Assembly: GCA_017612555.1 (NCBI GenBank) | Contig: JAGAFR010000085.1 | Span: 1 to 64,000, forward strand | Length of the DNA: 64,000 nt | From: Lachnospiraceae bacterium | GTDB taxonomy: Bacteria; Bacillota; Clostridia; Lachnospirales; Lachnospiraceae | Direction of reading: 5' to 3' | In this document: positions 16,503-25,292 of the stretch, piece after piece | How positions within the stretch are numbered: the stretch's first letter is position 1 | Layout: the number at the start of each line of letters is the position of its first letter | Translations under genes and position numbers: made by a program | Notes under the pieces: model-generated | What the model was told of the DNA's origin: nothing | The model's input: only the letters and a program-made list of their open reading frames with translations | Database searches by the model: none

Positions 16503-18678
16503 TTGTCATCTCCGGCAAAGGACCGCGCCCGCGCCTGTCATTATTGTCACGGTAGAATTCCCTCTTTTCATCATACATCCTTTTGTCTGCTTCGATCTTA
16601 CGGGAATTATAGTCCTTGTCTCCGTACTGCGCAAAGGATCCGCCCATCGCCACATGAATCCCCTTTTCGGCGACTGTGCTCTTTACCATATCTATCTTAC
16701 TCTCAAACGTCTGTCTGTATTCATCAAATGAATATGCCGCAAATTCATCGCCGCCGACACGGTATACGTTGTCCCGACCGAACACATCCGAAAGAGCGGA
16801 TGCCACATTCTTTATCATCTCATCTCCGGCTTCGTGTCCTTCATTATCATTTACGGCTTTTAATCCGTTAACATCACACATGACAACCCCATACGGTCTT
16901 GCGGTATCCAGACTGTCTCTTTCAAACTCGCGAAGAGCCCGTCTGTTACCAACGTCGGTAAGCGCGTCATGGTAACTGTAATCAACCAGCCGTCTTTGAT
17001 TATCCCTTCCTCCGACAAGTTCCGAAAGGAAGAACATAAGAAGCCTGATGATCTCGGATATCTCTTCCATCATCTCCACCGGAGGATTGTCCACCCCGAA
17101 AAAGCCGATATATGCTCCGTTAAGGATGAGCGGCCCCGTAACAAGAGTGTTTATTCCCTGAGGCTTTAAGACCTCATACATGCTCTCATTCACTTCGCGG
17201 TATTTTTCCAGATCATATATCAGGACATGACCGCCCCTTTTGTATTCCTCATACCATGAGTCTATAACACCGACATATTTTACTCCCTTAAGATTATCTA
17301 TCTCCGGTGTTACCCCGGGAGCACAGAATTCGTATGTATTATCGAACGTCCCGTCACCCATGTCTTCAAATATGTAGGCGCGGTCAGCCCTAAGCTCGGT
17401 GCACAGATACTCAAGCACTTTGTTTATCTTATCATCCGGGTCCAGCTCACCCATGATGTACTGAAGCAGATGGTTGACGAAGCGGTCTCTCTCCAGTGAT
17501 GACTTTTCCCTGGACCACCACTCAAATATCTGAAATCCCATGAACAAAAAGAAGATCACGAGTCCGAATCTGAACCAGCTTCCGTGCCATATGGATCCTC
17601 TCTTTACTGCCAGGTATCTACCCATGTCAATAAAAGAGGTTGCCACAAAAACAGAGGCTCCGATATAGAAATACTTCATATAAGACGATATGGATCTTCT
17701 ACGGCAGTACAGTTCATTATCCATGAGCATGACGAGCAGGCAGACAAGCTGTGCGACATATGACAGATAGATCACCTCTACCATCGTATGCATATCTATA
17801 CCGTATGCAAGTCTTGCCAGTATCAACCATCCAAGGCAAAACACCGTTATAGCAAACGATGCGTACGGATATACTCTCTTCTTTTGTTTTGTTTTGGAAT
17901 TGACGAAATAGATCATCGGGAAACCGGCCAAATGCAGGATCACATAAACGATCTCACGCGATGCATATGTACTGCCGGTCAAAAGCTGTGGAAGGCCCGT
18001 ATCACACAGACTCCACAATCCGAAGAGAACAGCTGACAGACCAAGCGCCCAAAGGCTGCGCATAATGGGGTTCCTGTGAGCCATTCCGAAAAAGAAAGCT
18101 ATGATGACAACGCCGAAGATCACCATCAGAACGGACAGGTTCATTCCGGTAACATTCCGTCTCATCAGTGCATGCCGGTACAACTCCTCGGGGCCAAACT
18201 TCATCTCATTGACGCGTCCGCTCGTTCCGTCCGAAAAAGCCGTCTCTGCCTCCAGGCGGAAAAGGGCGCCTTCATCCTTGGTCCCCAGTCCTATCATATG
18301 ATAGGAAATACCGTCTCCGGTACCTGTCAGGTTTTCTTTGGTGCAAAAGGAGTATATCTCCTCATCATTTACGTATACGGTAAAATTCAGATTGCTCGTG
18401 GAAAAATAAACGGAATCCGTCTCCGCCATGGAGTCGGGAAGAGTCTTGGTAGCCACATAACTGCCGCCTAAGCTTCCTGCCGAGATCTCATCGATCCGGA
18501 CAACCACCCCGGAATCAAGAGTCCACCCCTCGGTATAGTCACGCGCAGCGGCATCTTTGTCGGCGCGGAGAAACTCCTGCATATCGGTGCAAAAATAAAC
18601 ATGCCCCAGGGTCAAAATGAGCATGAAAAAATAAACGATCACACATACTTTTATGACAGTGTTGGTATTTGATCTCAT
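16495..18678 (-). CDS. Membrane receptor diguanylate cyclase (7TMR-DISM-like, GAF-like, GGDEF)
   Basis: Predicted to make c-di-GMP from two GTP in response to an extracellular ligand. The 727-residue protein has an N-terminal anchor (8-28), an extracytoplasmic beta-rich sensor (about 45-165), about seven membrane segments (178-388), a GAF-like region (400-555), and a GGDEF domain with VGGDEF (641-646), a metal-binding Asp602 and NDNEGHEAGD. The RxxD inhibitory site is not conserved (FGRD), so classical product inhibition is not expected. The ATG at 18678 has GGAAAG upstream. It is the first gene of a six-gene operon that ends with the 70-residue protein. Confidence 0.93.
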   Translation of the reverse strand: MRSNTNTVIKVCVIVYFFMLILTLGHVYFCTDMQEFLRADKDAAARDYTEGWTLDSGVVVRIDEISAGSLGGSYVATKTLPDSMAETDSVYFSTSNLNFTVYVNDEEIYSFCTKENLTGTGDGISYHMIGLGTKDEGALFRLEAETAFSDGTSGRVNEMKFGPEELYRHALMRRNVTGMNLSVLMVIFGVVIIAFFFGMAHRNPIMRSLWALGLSAVLFGLWSLCDTGLPQLLTGSTYASREIVYVILHLAGFPMIYFVNSKTKQKKRVYPYASFAITVFCLGWLILARLAYGIDMHTMVEVIYLSYVAQLVCLLVMLMDNELYCRRRSISSYMKYFYIGASVFVATSFIDMGRYLAVKRGSIWHGSWFRFGLVIFFLFMGFQIFEWWSREKSSLERDRFVNHLLQYIMGELDPDDKINKVLEYLCTELRADRAYIFEDMGDGTFDNTYEFCAPGVTPEIDNLKGVKYVGVIDSWYEEYKRGGHVLIYDLEKYREVNESMYEVLKPQGINTLVTGPLILNGAYIGFFGVDNPPVEMMEEISEIIRLLMFFLSELVGGRDNQRRLVDYSYHDALTDVGNRRALREFERDSLDTARPYGVVMCDVNGLKAVNDNEGHEAGDEMIKNVASALSDVFGRDNVYRVGGDEFAAYSFDEYRQTFESKIDMVKSTVAEKGIHVAMGGSFAQYGDKDYNSRKIEADKRMYDEKREFYRDNNDRRGRGPLPEMTNE

Positions 18679-18710
18679 ACAGCGCTTTCCTCAATGTGCG
18701 AAGTACTATA

Positions 18711-18740
18711 ATCTTATCGTGTTTTGGCGCTCTGAGTCAA
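18711..18740 (-). promoter_or_regulatory. Promoter of the GGDEF / hybrid-kinase operon
   Basis: On the minus strand, -35 TTGACT (18740-18735), an 18-base spacer and -10 TAAGAT (18716-18711), about 32 bases upstream of the GGDEF start codon. It lies in the 92-base gap after malQ, which contains no convincing terminator, so some read-through from malQ is possible. Confidence 0.62.
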
Positions 18741-18770
18741 CATTTTTCATAAAATCCCGGGGGTAAATCA

Positions 18771-20267
18771 TCACATTCTTGCGTACAGTTTTGTTATCCT
18801 TCTGATATCGGCTGCAAGTTTTTTGGAAAAAGCTCCTTTTTTCATCCTCCAGACCCAGTTTCCGCCCAGTGTCGACGGCGTATTGATCCTCGCCTCATCC
18901 CCGAGTCCGAGCCAGTCCTGCATCGGGATGATACACAGTTTGGAAACCGATCCCATGGCAAGCTTGATAAATGAAAACGCTATATCCTTATCGTTATCAA
19001 ATGATCTGCGGTTGATATAGGAAAGCGCCATCCTTCTGTCGGAAGTCTTAAGCTTTTTGAACCATCCGACCGTAGTCTCGTTATCATGCGTTCCCGTATA
19101 ACAGACAGTATTGGGTCCGTAGTTATGGGGCAGATAGTCGGAATCAGACCTTGAATCAAAAGCAAACTGTAACACCTTCATTCCGGGATATCCGGTCCTT
19201 CTGACGAGTCTTATCACTGAATCTGTAAGAAAACCAAGGTCTTCAGCTATGATATCAACATCACCCAGCTTTTCCCTCATCCGGGCGAACAGTTCGAATC
19301 CGGGACCCTTTTCCCATTTTCCGAACTGAGCGGTCTTATCACCGTAGGGTATCGCATAATACGCATCAAATGCCCTGAAATGGTCAACCCTTACAACATC
19401 ATACAGTTCAAAGCAATGTTTGAAGCGCTGTATCCACCATTTATAACCGGTCTTTTTGTGATATTCCCAGTCATAAAGAGGATTCCCCCACAGCTGTCCC
19501 GTTGCCGAAAACCCGTCCGGCGGACATCCGGCCACTGCGGTCGGGTATCCGTTTTCATCAAAACGAAACAGTCTCGGATCTGCCCAGGTATCGGCGCTGT
19601 CGAACGCAACGTAGATCGGGATATCTCCTATTATCCTGATCCCCCTGTCATTGGCATACTTTTTAAGAGCTTTCCACTGGAGGTGGAACTTGTACTGAAG
19701 GAATCTGTAAAAAGCTATCTCTTCGGCATGCTTGGCGACATACGCATCAAGCGTTTTCTTATCACGCTTTCTTACAGGCTCGTCCCACTCTATGAAGCTT
19801 ATGCCGCCGAAAGAATTCTTGATCGCCATATACAGCGCATAATCCTCAAGCCAGAATGCATTCTTTTTACAGAACGCAGCAAATCCTTTATCCTTGGAAG
19901 CGTCAAATCTCTTGAACGCTTTTGCAAGCATCTTAAAACGCGAGCTGTATATCCTGCCGTAATCGACAGTATCCGACTTTTTCCCGAAATCGTAAGAGTC
20001 GGCTTCCTTCTGCGTAAGCAGTCCTTCTTCAATGAGCATCTCCGGATCGATAAAATACGGATTGCCCGCAAATGTGGAAAAGGACTGATACGGTGAATCT
20101 CCGTAGCTTGTGGGTCCGAGGGGAAGTATCTGCCAGTAGCTCTGACCTGCCTCGGCAAGCATATCGACAAAGTTGTAGCTTTCCTTTCCGAATGTTCCTA
20201 TTCCGTATTTGCCGGGAAGCGATGCCACCGGCATCAGTATCCCGCTCTGCCTTAAAATCTTCTTCAT
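18771..20267 (-). CDS. malQ: 4-alpha-glucanotransferase (amylomaltase)
   Basis: GH77 enzyme that transfers alpha-1,4-glucan segments between malto-oligosaccharides, used in maltodextrin or glycogen metabolism in the cytoplasm. The 498-residue protein is full length for the family and shows YGDSPYQSFS, the nucleophile region RVDHFRAF, the acid/base region IAEDLG and the GTHDNET motif. The ATG has AGAGGA 7 bases upstream. It follows the DAHP synthase gene by 84 bases that contain a possible promoter and an inverted repeat, so it may be separately controlled. Confidence 0.97.
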   Translation of the reverse strand: MKKILRQSGILMPVASLPGKYGIGTFGKESYNFVDMLAEAGQSYWQILPLGPTSYGDSPYQSFSTFAGNPYFIDPEMLIEEGLLTQKEADSYDFGKKSDTVDYGRIYSSRFKMLAKAFKRFDASKDKGFAAFCKKNAFWLEDYALYMAIKNSFGGISFIEWDEPVRKRDKKTLDAYVAKHAEEIAFYRFLQYKFHLQWKALKKYANDRGIRIIGDIPIYVAFDSADTWADPRLFRFDENGYPTAVAGCPPDGFSATGQLWGNPLYDWEYHKKTGYKWWIQRFKHCFELYDVVRVDHFRAFDAYYAIPYGDKTAQFGKWEKGPGFELFARMREKLGDVDIIAEDLGFLTDSVIRLVRRTGYPGMKVLQFAFDSRSDSDYLPHNYGPNTVCYTGTHDNETTVGWFKKLKTSDRRMALSYINRRSFDNDKDIAFSFIKLAMGSVSKLCIIPMQDWLGLGDEARINTPSTLGGNWVWRMKKGAFSKKLAADIRRITKLYARM

Positions 20268-20302
20268 TAATGTTCCTCTGATCTTACATTGTTAACGTTA
20301 GC

Positions 20303-20335
20303 GCCGGACACATTTATGATATACTCTCGTCCGGC
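20303..20335. repeat. Inverted repeat GCCGGAC / GTCCGGC in front of malQ
   Basis: Perfect 7-bp arms (20303-20309 and 20329-20335) separated by 19 bases, straddling the candidate -10. It could be a split operator for a sugar regulator or a weak hairpin following the DAHP synthase gene; no T-tract follows on either strand, so I favour an operator over a terminator. Confidence 0.4.
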
Positions 20336-20344
20336 AATATACAA
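20316..20344 (-). promoter_or_regulatory. Possible malQ promoter
   Basis: On the minus strand, TTGTAT (20344-20339), a 17-base spacer and TATCAT (20321-20316). The -10 is good but the -35 matches only its first three bases. It is about 49 bases upstream of malQ and lies inside an inverted repeat (see next entry). Confidence 0.4.
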
Positions 20345-20351
20345 TACGTCA

Positions 20352-21380
20352 TTACAGGAGATCTGCGATCTCGTATATGAGTTTTTCGGTCTTCTCCCAA
20401 CCCAGGCACGGATCCGTGATCGATTTTCCGTAACATCCGCCTCCCGGCTCCTGGGCGCCGTCCTCTATATAGCTCTCTATCATGAAGCCTTTAAGTATCG
20501 ATGCGATGCGGTCATCGTGTCTTGCGGAATGAAGTACTTCCTTTACTATCCTTCTCTGCTCGAAAGGATTCTTGTTGGAATTGCAGTGATTCGTATCAAC
20601 GATAAGACCGGGGTTTTCAAGTTCCATTTCATCATAACAGTCGCACAGTCTCACAAGGTCCTCGTAATGATAATTGGGTTTCATCGATCCGTGCTGGTCA
20701 GTGTATCCGCGAAGTATGGCATGGGTATGCCTGTTCCCGTCGGAATGGACCTGCCACCCTCTGTATATGAAAGTATGTCCGTTCTGCGCGGCACTTATTG
20801 CATTCATCATTACCCTGTAATCTCCCGAAGTCGGATTCTTCATTCCCACGGGAACGCTTATGCCGCTCGATGTCAGACGATGCTGCTGGTCTTCGACGGA
20901 GCGTGCACCTACAGCAACATACAGGAGCAGGTCGTCAAGATATCCGTAGTTTTCCGTATAGAGCATTTCATCCGCACATGCGAATCCGGTCTCCATGACA
21001 GCCCGCATGTGAAGGTGCCTTGTAGCTTCTATCCCCTTGAACAGATTTGGTTTTTCGGTAGGATCCGGCTGATGCAGCATCCCCTTGTATCCTTCCGCCG
21101 TAGATCTGGGCTTGTTCGTGTATATTCTCGGAACTATGAATATCTTGTCCTTAACCTTCTCCTGAACGGGCACGAGCCTTCTGATATAGTCAAGTACAGA
21201 GTCTTCATTATCCGCAGAGCAAGGTCCTATGATCAGGATGAGCTTGTTGCGCCTGCCCTCGAATATGGATATGAGCTCCGCTTTCCTCTCCTGTATCGTT
21301 TCGTTCATCTTCGCTGTCAGGGGATACATCTCCTTAAGCTCCGCAGGTATCGACAGCTGCTTTTCATACATCATTCCCAT
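20352..21380 (-). CDS. aroF: 3-deoxy-7-phosphoheptulonate synthase (DAHP synthase, AroF/G/H type)
   Basis: Catalyses the first step of the shikimate pathway, condensing phosphoenolpyruvate with erythrose 4-phosphate. The 342-residue protein is a type I DAHP synthase, with IIGPCSADN, PRIYTNKPRS, GARSVEDQQHR, the VGMKNPTSGD strand, HGSMKPNY and DTNHCNSNK. It lies 35 bases after pheA, so aromatic amino acid supply and phenylalanine synthesis are probably co-expressed. GGAG lies 8 bases before the ATG. Which aromatic end product, if any, inhibits it cannot be told from sequence. Confidence 0.96.
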   Translation of the reverse strand: MGMMYEKQLSIPAELKEMYPLTAKMNETIQERKAELISIFEGRRNKLILIIGPCSADNEDSVLDYIRRLVPVQEKVKDKIFIVPRIYTNKPRSTAEGYKGMLHQPDPTEKPNLFKGIEATRHLHMRAVMETGFACADEMLYTENYGYLDDLLLYVAVGARSVEDQQHRLTSSGISVPVGMKNPTSGDYRVMMNAISAAQNGHTFIYRGWQVHSDGNRHTHAILRGYTDQHGSMKPNYHYEDLVRLCDCYDEMELENPGLIVDTNHCNSNKNPFEQRRIVKEVLHSARHDDRIASILKGFMIESYIEDGAQEPGGGCYGKSITDPCLGWEKTEKLIYEIADLL

Positions 21381-21415
21381 TGTTTTTTCTCCTTACCTGT
21401 TCTTGTTATCTTTTA

Positions 21416-21976
21416 TTATTCTGTATCTGTAACATTATCTTTACGTGATACAACGACAAATCTTGTATTGTTATCGTCCCTCTCGTTGATATGTTCATCA
21501 AGCACCTTAAGGCCGTATATGGCAGCGACTTCAAGACTTGCTATCGCAGCCACCGACATGTCCTGTTTTCTTGCAACATTCCTTGCCGCAACGGCGGTGT
21601 TTACCGCCTCTTCGATCTCATATCCTTTTTCTTTTAAGTATCCGTCACACTGCTCGATCGCCTTGCGCTGGCTTACGACCTTTTTAATATCACCGATCCT
21701 GCTTCCTCTCACTCCAAGCAGATTCTGAACTATGTTAAGCACATATTCATCCGTAACGGACAGTTCTCCTTTTTCCAACAGCTTCCCTACCTCCTCAACG
21801 GGTCCGGCATAGCTGTTTTCCACCGGAAGGACCGCCATGTCACACTCTCCCGATACAACAGCGTCATATGCCTCTTTGAAGTTTGCATATGATACATGCA
21901 GCGCATCAGGGAACATCCTTCTTGCAGCTACGTGCGCAAACGCCCCTTCAATTCCGCTGTAGGCCACTTTGACCAT
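21416..21976 (-). CDS. pheA: Prephenate dehydratase without ACT domain
   Basis: Converts prephenate to phenylpyruvate in phenylalanine synthesis. The 186-residue protein contains the two-lobed PDT catalytic domain: an N-terminal YSGIEGAFAHVAA segment, LPVENSYAGPV, and the catalytic NNTRF motif (Thr in TRF) near the end. The usual C-terminal ACT regulatory domain (about 80-90 residues) that binds phenylalanine is absent; the stop falls about 15 residues after TRF, and only 35 bases separate it from the next gene, so this is not a simple frameshift. Two ATGs are adjacent; the second, 6 bases after AGGAGG, is preferred. Confidence 0.93.
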   Translation of the reverse strand: MVKVAYSGIEGAFAHVAARRMFPDALHVSYANFKEAYDAVVSGECDMAVLPVENSYAGPVEEVGKLLEKGELSVTDEYVLNIVQNLLGVRGSRIGDIKKVVSQRKAIEQCDGYLKEKGYEIEEAVNTAVAARNVARKQDMSVAAIASLEVAAIYGLKVLDEHINERDDNNTRFVVVSRKDNVTDTE

Positions 21977-22002
21977 CATTTTCCTCCTTATAATACACTC
22001 AT

Positions 22003-22014
22003 CCGGTTAACCGG
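22003..22014. repeat. 12-bp perfect palindrome upstream of pheA
   Basis: CCGGTTAACCGG lies between the terminator of the glycan cluster and the pheA ribosome site. It may be an operator for the pheA-aroF pair. It is too short to be a strong terminator, and I could not place a convincing promoter around it. Confidence 0.35.
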
Positions 22015-22017
22015 GAA

Positions 22018-22054
22018 ATAAAAAAGCGGTTCCGGATCATGTTTTCCGGACCGC
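22018..22054 (-). terminator. Rho-independent terminator of the glycan cluster
   Basis: On the minus strand GCGGTCCGG (22054-22046) pairs with CCGGAACCGC (22035-22026), with one bulged base and a 10-base loop, followed by six T and then ATTT. It lies 17 bases beyond the stop codon of the DegT aminotransferase gene and ends the 21-kb run of co-directional genes that begins with priA. Confidence 0.9.
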
Positions 22055-22071
22055 CTGTAAGTCATTCATGA

Positions 22072-23169
22072 TCAGCCCTTGTAACTGTTCACGGCATCGA
22101 TCACTTTTGTGATCTCATCGTCATCCATGTATTCCATCATGGGAAGCGTGACGATATGTGCGCAAAGATCTTCCGTGACAGGATAATCTCCTTCTTTGAA
22201 TCCGAATCTTTCCGTCATACAGGGCTGCAGATACGGAGGTACACGCCAGGAGATATCCGTTGCTATGTCCTTATCTTTAAGGTACTCTCTGAAACCTTCC
22301 TGATCCTGCGTCCTTACTATGAACTGATACCATGTATGCTCGCATCCGTCCGCGGTAAGAGGCATAGTTACAAGCGGATTGTTCATCTCTTCAAGATACC
22401 TGTTTGCAATATGTCTTCTGTTGGCAAGAAGCTCATCTATATGGGACAGCCTGACCCTCATCAGTCCCGCCTGCAGTTCATCAAGGCGCATGTTGAATCC
22501 GATCTTGATATTGTGATATCTCCTGTCGCTCCCATAGTTACGCAGTACCTTTACCGTCTCGGTGATCTGCGGATCAGTCGATACTACCGCGCCCCCGTCT
22601 CCGAAGCATCCCAGATTCTTGGTCGGATAAAAGCTGAAAAAAGCTGCCTTTCCGAACAGACCTGTATTAACACCTTTATAGGGTGCAAAATGGGACTGTG
22701 CACAATCTTCAAACAGATCCAGCCCGTACTTCTTACATTCCGCAAGTATGGGGTCCATACGCGTGGCCTGCCCATACAGGTGAGTTACAAGAACAGCTTT
22801 TGTCCTTGATGTAACTGCCGCTCCTATCTTGGATGCATCAAGCTGATAGTATTCATCCGGTTCGACAAACACGGGCTTGGCTCCACACTGGAGGATTCCG
22901 AGCATCGTCGCGATATATCCGTTAGCCTGGACGATGATCTCATCTCCTTCCTGTATTCCGGAAGCCATGAGTCCCAATGTTATCGCATCCAGTCCGTTAT
23001 CTACTCCGGCACAGGTACAGTCCCCGAGTTTTTTGGAGAACTCTTCTTCAAAAGACGATACTTCCTTACCGAGTACGTACCATCCGCTTCTTAGTACCTC
23101 AAGCGCCTTATCCTCATATTCCTTCTGATACAGTCTGAATCCTCTTCCAAGATCATTTATCGGTATCAT
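22072..23169 (-). CDS. DegT/DnrJ/EryC1/StrS family sugar aminotransferase
   Basis: PLP-dependent enzyme of the family that aminates keto-sugar nucleotides for surface glycans or antibiotics. The 365-residue protein starts MIPINDLGRGF and has SGWYVLGKEV, a GVDNGLDA phosphate-binding region, FEDCAQSHFA, and the Schiff-base lysine in FYPTKNLGCFGDGGA. The ATG at 23169 has GGAAG upstream; the frame is open further up but would overlap the previous gene. It is the last gene of the glycan cluster. The nucleotide sugar it uses is unknown; no sugar-nucleotide dehydratase gene lies in the window. Confidence 0.92.
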   Translation of the reverse strand: MIPINDLGRGFRLYQKEYEDKALEVLRSGWYVLGKEVSSFEEEFSKKLGDCTCAGVDNGLDAITLGLMASGIQEGDEIIVQANGYIATMLGILQCGAKPVFVEPDEYYQLDASKIGAAVTSRTKAVLVTHLYGQATRMDPILAECKKYGLDLFEDCAQSHFAPYKGVNTGLFGKAAFFSFYPTKNLGCFGDGGAVVSTDPQITETVKVLRNYGSDRRYHNIKIGFNMRLDELQAGLMRVRLSHIDELLANRRHIANRYLEEMNNPLVTMPLTADGCEHTWYQFIVRTQDQEGFREYLKDKDIATDISWRVPPYLQPCMTERFGFKEGDYPVTEDLCAHIVTLPMMEYMDDDEITKVIDAVNSYKG

Positions 23170-23191
23170 ACCATTCTTCCTTTCCTTCCGT

Positions 23192-24949
23192 TTAGCGTGC
23201 AGGTCTTCTGTATACCCTTGCACATCCGGCCTGCTCTTCCGTCAATCCGTTATCCCGGATATAATCTTTCCAGTACGAGCTCATCTCATCAAGATTCGGT
23301 TCATGATCATCATCCACATCTCCGGCCGCATCATAAGATCCGTACTGACTGTCGAGTACTATTATAACATCCGGAACGGATTTTGGGTTGATCTTATAAT
23401 ACAGATCAAGTTGATCGTCATCATAAGCCGTCGTCCGCCATGTGGACGGGAACCCGCAATCAAGTTTTGACTCCGTATAACCCCACGGAAGGATCTTGGA
23501 AAACATGACGTTTCCGTTTGGGTTGCCGCTTATGATCTGTGTGCCGTCCGTTCCGGCGCAATACTTACCGATCATTTCCTCTACTTCGATATACTGCCGC
23601 AGATGCTCATCCGTCGTATACAGCCCCTTTGCCACTCCGGAGGGAATGACGCTTGTAAGCTTATCTATCGGAGCATCACGATATACGTTTTTAAATCTGA
23701 GTCCCGCCGTGACCAGAAGGCATGAAGCGCATACAGCGGCGGCCAGAGCGGCTGCTGTCTTTTTAAGATACGAACCTTCCACCTCATCGCCGATACTTCG
23801 CATAAGATCACTGACTGCACACAGGCAGGCAGGTATCCCTACAGAAAGGCCGAGCGCGACCACATACAGAAAATCACTTGATGTAAAACAATAAACAAGT
23901 GCAATGAGCCCGGCCGGGATCACAGTCAGCCAAAACAGAGCGTGATTCTTCCTCTCCGAGATAAAGAATACTGGAACGGCGAACATAAAGAACGCCACAT
24001 GGATATACCCCGTATGTCCGAATGATATAAACGCCATTATCGCAAACAAAATGCAGTCCGTAAATACCACGATCTCATAAAACGGATGCTTTTTAAGAAA
24101 CTTCTGAAATACCAATGATACGGCGATAAGCGCATAACTTACGTAAGTGTATATACCGAACACATCCGTAAGGCACCTGTTGGGTTTTCTGATATAATAT
24201 CCCAGCGACTCGTTATGCTCATTGTCAACGAGTATACCCGGAAGGACATTTATCAAATAATCGATATCCACATGCGAAAACAGGTATATCGCAAATATGA
24301 CTGCAGGGATCAAAGTTCCCGTAAGAGAATAGACTATGATGTCCCGGAGCGTTTGCCCTCTTTTGATGATAAATACAATGATCGCAGCCAACAGCACAAG
24401 AACATAAACGACTGCAAAAGCCGGCATGGACAATACCGACAACGCAAGCACCATTCCCGATACAACAAGCTCAATGCGGCTTTTCGTATTCTTATAGTCG
24501 TATATGAGTATCAGGGACAGCTCCATCAGAACGGTTGACAGCATGTAGTACGAAAAAGTCGCGTTGTTAAGGTGCGCATAGCACATTATGAACAGTGCCG
24601 CCCCAAGCCCCGCCGGTTTGGGATATTCTTTTTTCAGAACATTGTAATACCAAGCCGCAACGAACGTTGAAAGCAGCAGATACAACAGTCTGAAGTACAG
24701 AATCACCCCTGCATTCGTCCCGGCAACGGCCAAATATAATGCATAAAACGGGATCATTAAGACCGACGACATCTGGGTCCTGAACCACTCGCCGACGAGC
24801 GGGACGCTGCCCCGGTAAAAACGGTCTGCGGTAGAGATATAGAAGCTCTCATCCGTCCAGCAAAATCCCTTGAACGAACGCCATAAAAGACATAGAAAAC
24901 AGACTGCCAGACATATGAGACCATAGTTTTTCTTAAGTAACTTTATCAT
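23192..24949 (-). CDS. Polytopic membrane glycosyltransferase-like protein (GT-C type)
   Basis: A 585-residue protein with about a dozen membrane segments. The acidic motif CWTDESFYI in the first extracytoplasmic loop (about 30-38) is the arrangement seen in GT-C enzymes that use polyprenyl-phosphate sugars. The C-terminal 150 residues are soluble and presumably outside the membrane. It lies directly after the GT2 and small-transporter genes, and the three resemble the classic trio of lipid-linked sugar synthase, flippase and GT-C transferase. The family assignment is by topology and context; I do not recognise the acceptor, which could be teichoic acid, a polysaccharide or a protein. Confidence 0.72.
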   Translation of the reverse strand: MIKLLKKNYGLICLAVCFLCLLWRSFKGFCWTDESFYISTADRFYRGSVPLVGEWFRTQMSSVLMIPFYALYLAVAGTNAGVILYFRLLYLLLSTFVAAWYYNVLKKEYPKPAGLGAALFIMCYAHLNNATFSYYMLSTVLMELSLILIYDYKNTKSRIELVVSGMVLALSVLSMPAFAVVYVLVLLAAIIVFIIKRGQTLRDIIVYSLTGTLIPAVIFAIYLFSHVDIDYLINVLPGILVDNEHNESLGYYIRKPNRCLTDVFGIYTYVSYALIAVSLVFQKFLKKHPFYEIVVFTDCILFAIMAFISFGHTGYIHVAFFMFAVPVFFISERKNHALFWLTVIPAGLIALVYCFTSSDFLYVVALGLSVGIPACLCAVSDLMRSIGDEVEGSYLKKTAAALAAAVCASCLLVTAGLRFKNVYRDAPIDKLTSVIPSGVAKGLYTTDEHLRQYIEVEEMIGKYCAGTDGTQIISGNPNGNVMFSKILPWGYTESKLDCGFPSTWRTTAYDDDQLDLYYKINPKSVPDVIIVLDSQYGSYDAAGDVDDDHEPNLDEMSSYWKDYIRDNGLTEEQAGCARVYRRPAR

Positions 24950-24956
24950 AAACCCA

Positions 24957-25292
24957 TTAAACAGCCACGATTATGACTCCGCAGATTACAAGAGCCATTC
25001 CCATGAGCTTTCGTTTTGAGATATTCTCCTTAAGTATGATCCTTCCGAGTACGGTGACGAACACGTAACCGCTCGCTTCAAGCATCGCTCCTATGGACAG
25101 CGGAACAACTTTATAACAGTAGACGGTCAGAAGCGTCGCAAGGAAAAAGATGATATATGCACAGATCACACGTATGTTAAGATATTCAAAGATCCATGAC
25201 CTGTATTGCTGTCTGGCCGCGATTTTCAACAGTATCTGTGAAAAAGCCGATATAAGGGATGCGGCAATAAAGATGACTATGTAAACGCTCAT
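24957..25292 (-). CDS. Small EmrE/EamA-like membrane transporter (candidate lipid-sugar flippase)
   Basis: A 111-residue protein with four membrane segments and the DMT-superfamily pattern, including LSIGAMLEASGYV and a C-terminal KLMGMALVICGV. Small proteins of this type (ArnE/F-like) act with GT2 synthases in moving polyprenyl-phosphate sugars across the membrane. Its start overlaps the GT2 stop by ATGA and it is followed 7 bases later by the GT-C protein, which supports a flippase role over drug export. Confidence 0.8.
   Translation of the reverse strand: MSVYIVIFIAASLISAFSQILLKIAARQQYRSWIFEYLNIRVICAYIIFFLATLLTVYCYKVVPLSIGAMLEASGYVFVTVLGRIILKENISKRKLMGMALVICGVIIVAV

Noticed and set aside
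21381..21415. A frameshift that would restore an ACT domain to PheA
   Set aside because: Only 35 bases lie between pheA and the DAHP synthase gene, too few to hold an ACT domain in any frame.
20289..21728. A 479-codon open frame on the plus strand opposite the DAHP synthase and pheA genes
   Set aside because: It is antisense to two well-supported enzymes, has no family motifs and no ribosome site of the local type; it is a by-product of codon use on the other strand.
21984..21989. A TATTAT -10-like element just upstream of pheA
   Set aside because: Transcription would begin inside the ribosome site and there is no -35 at the right distance.
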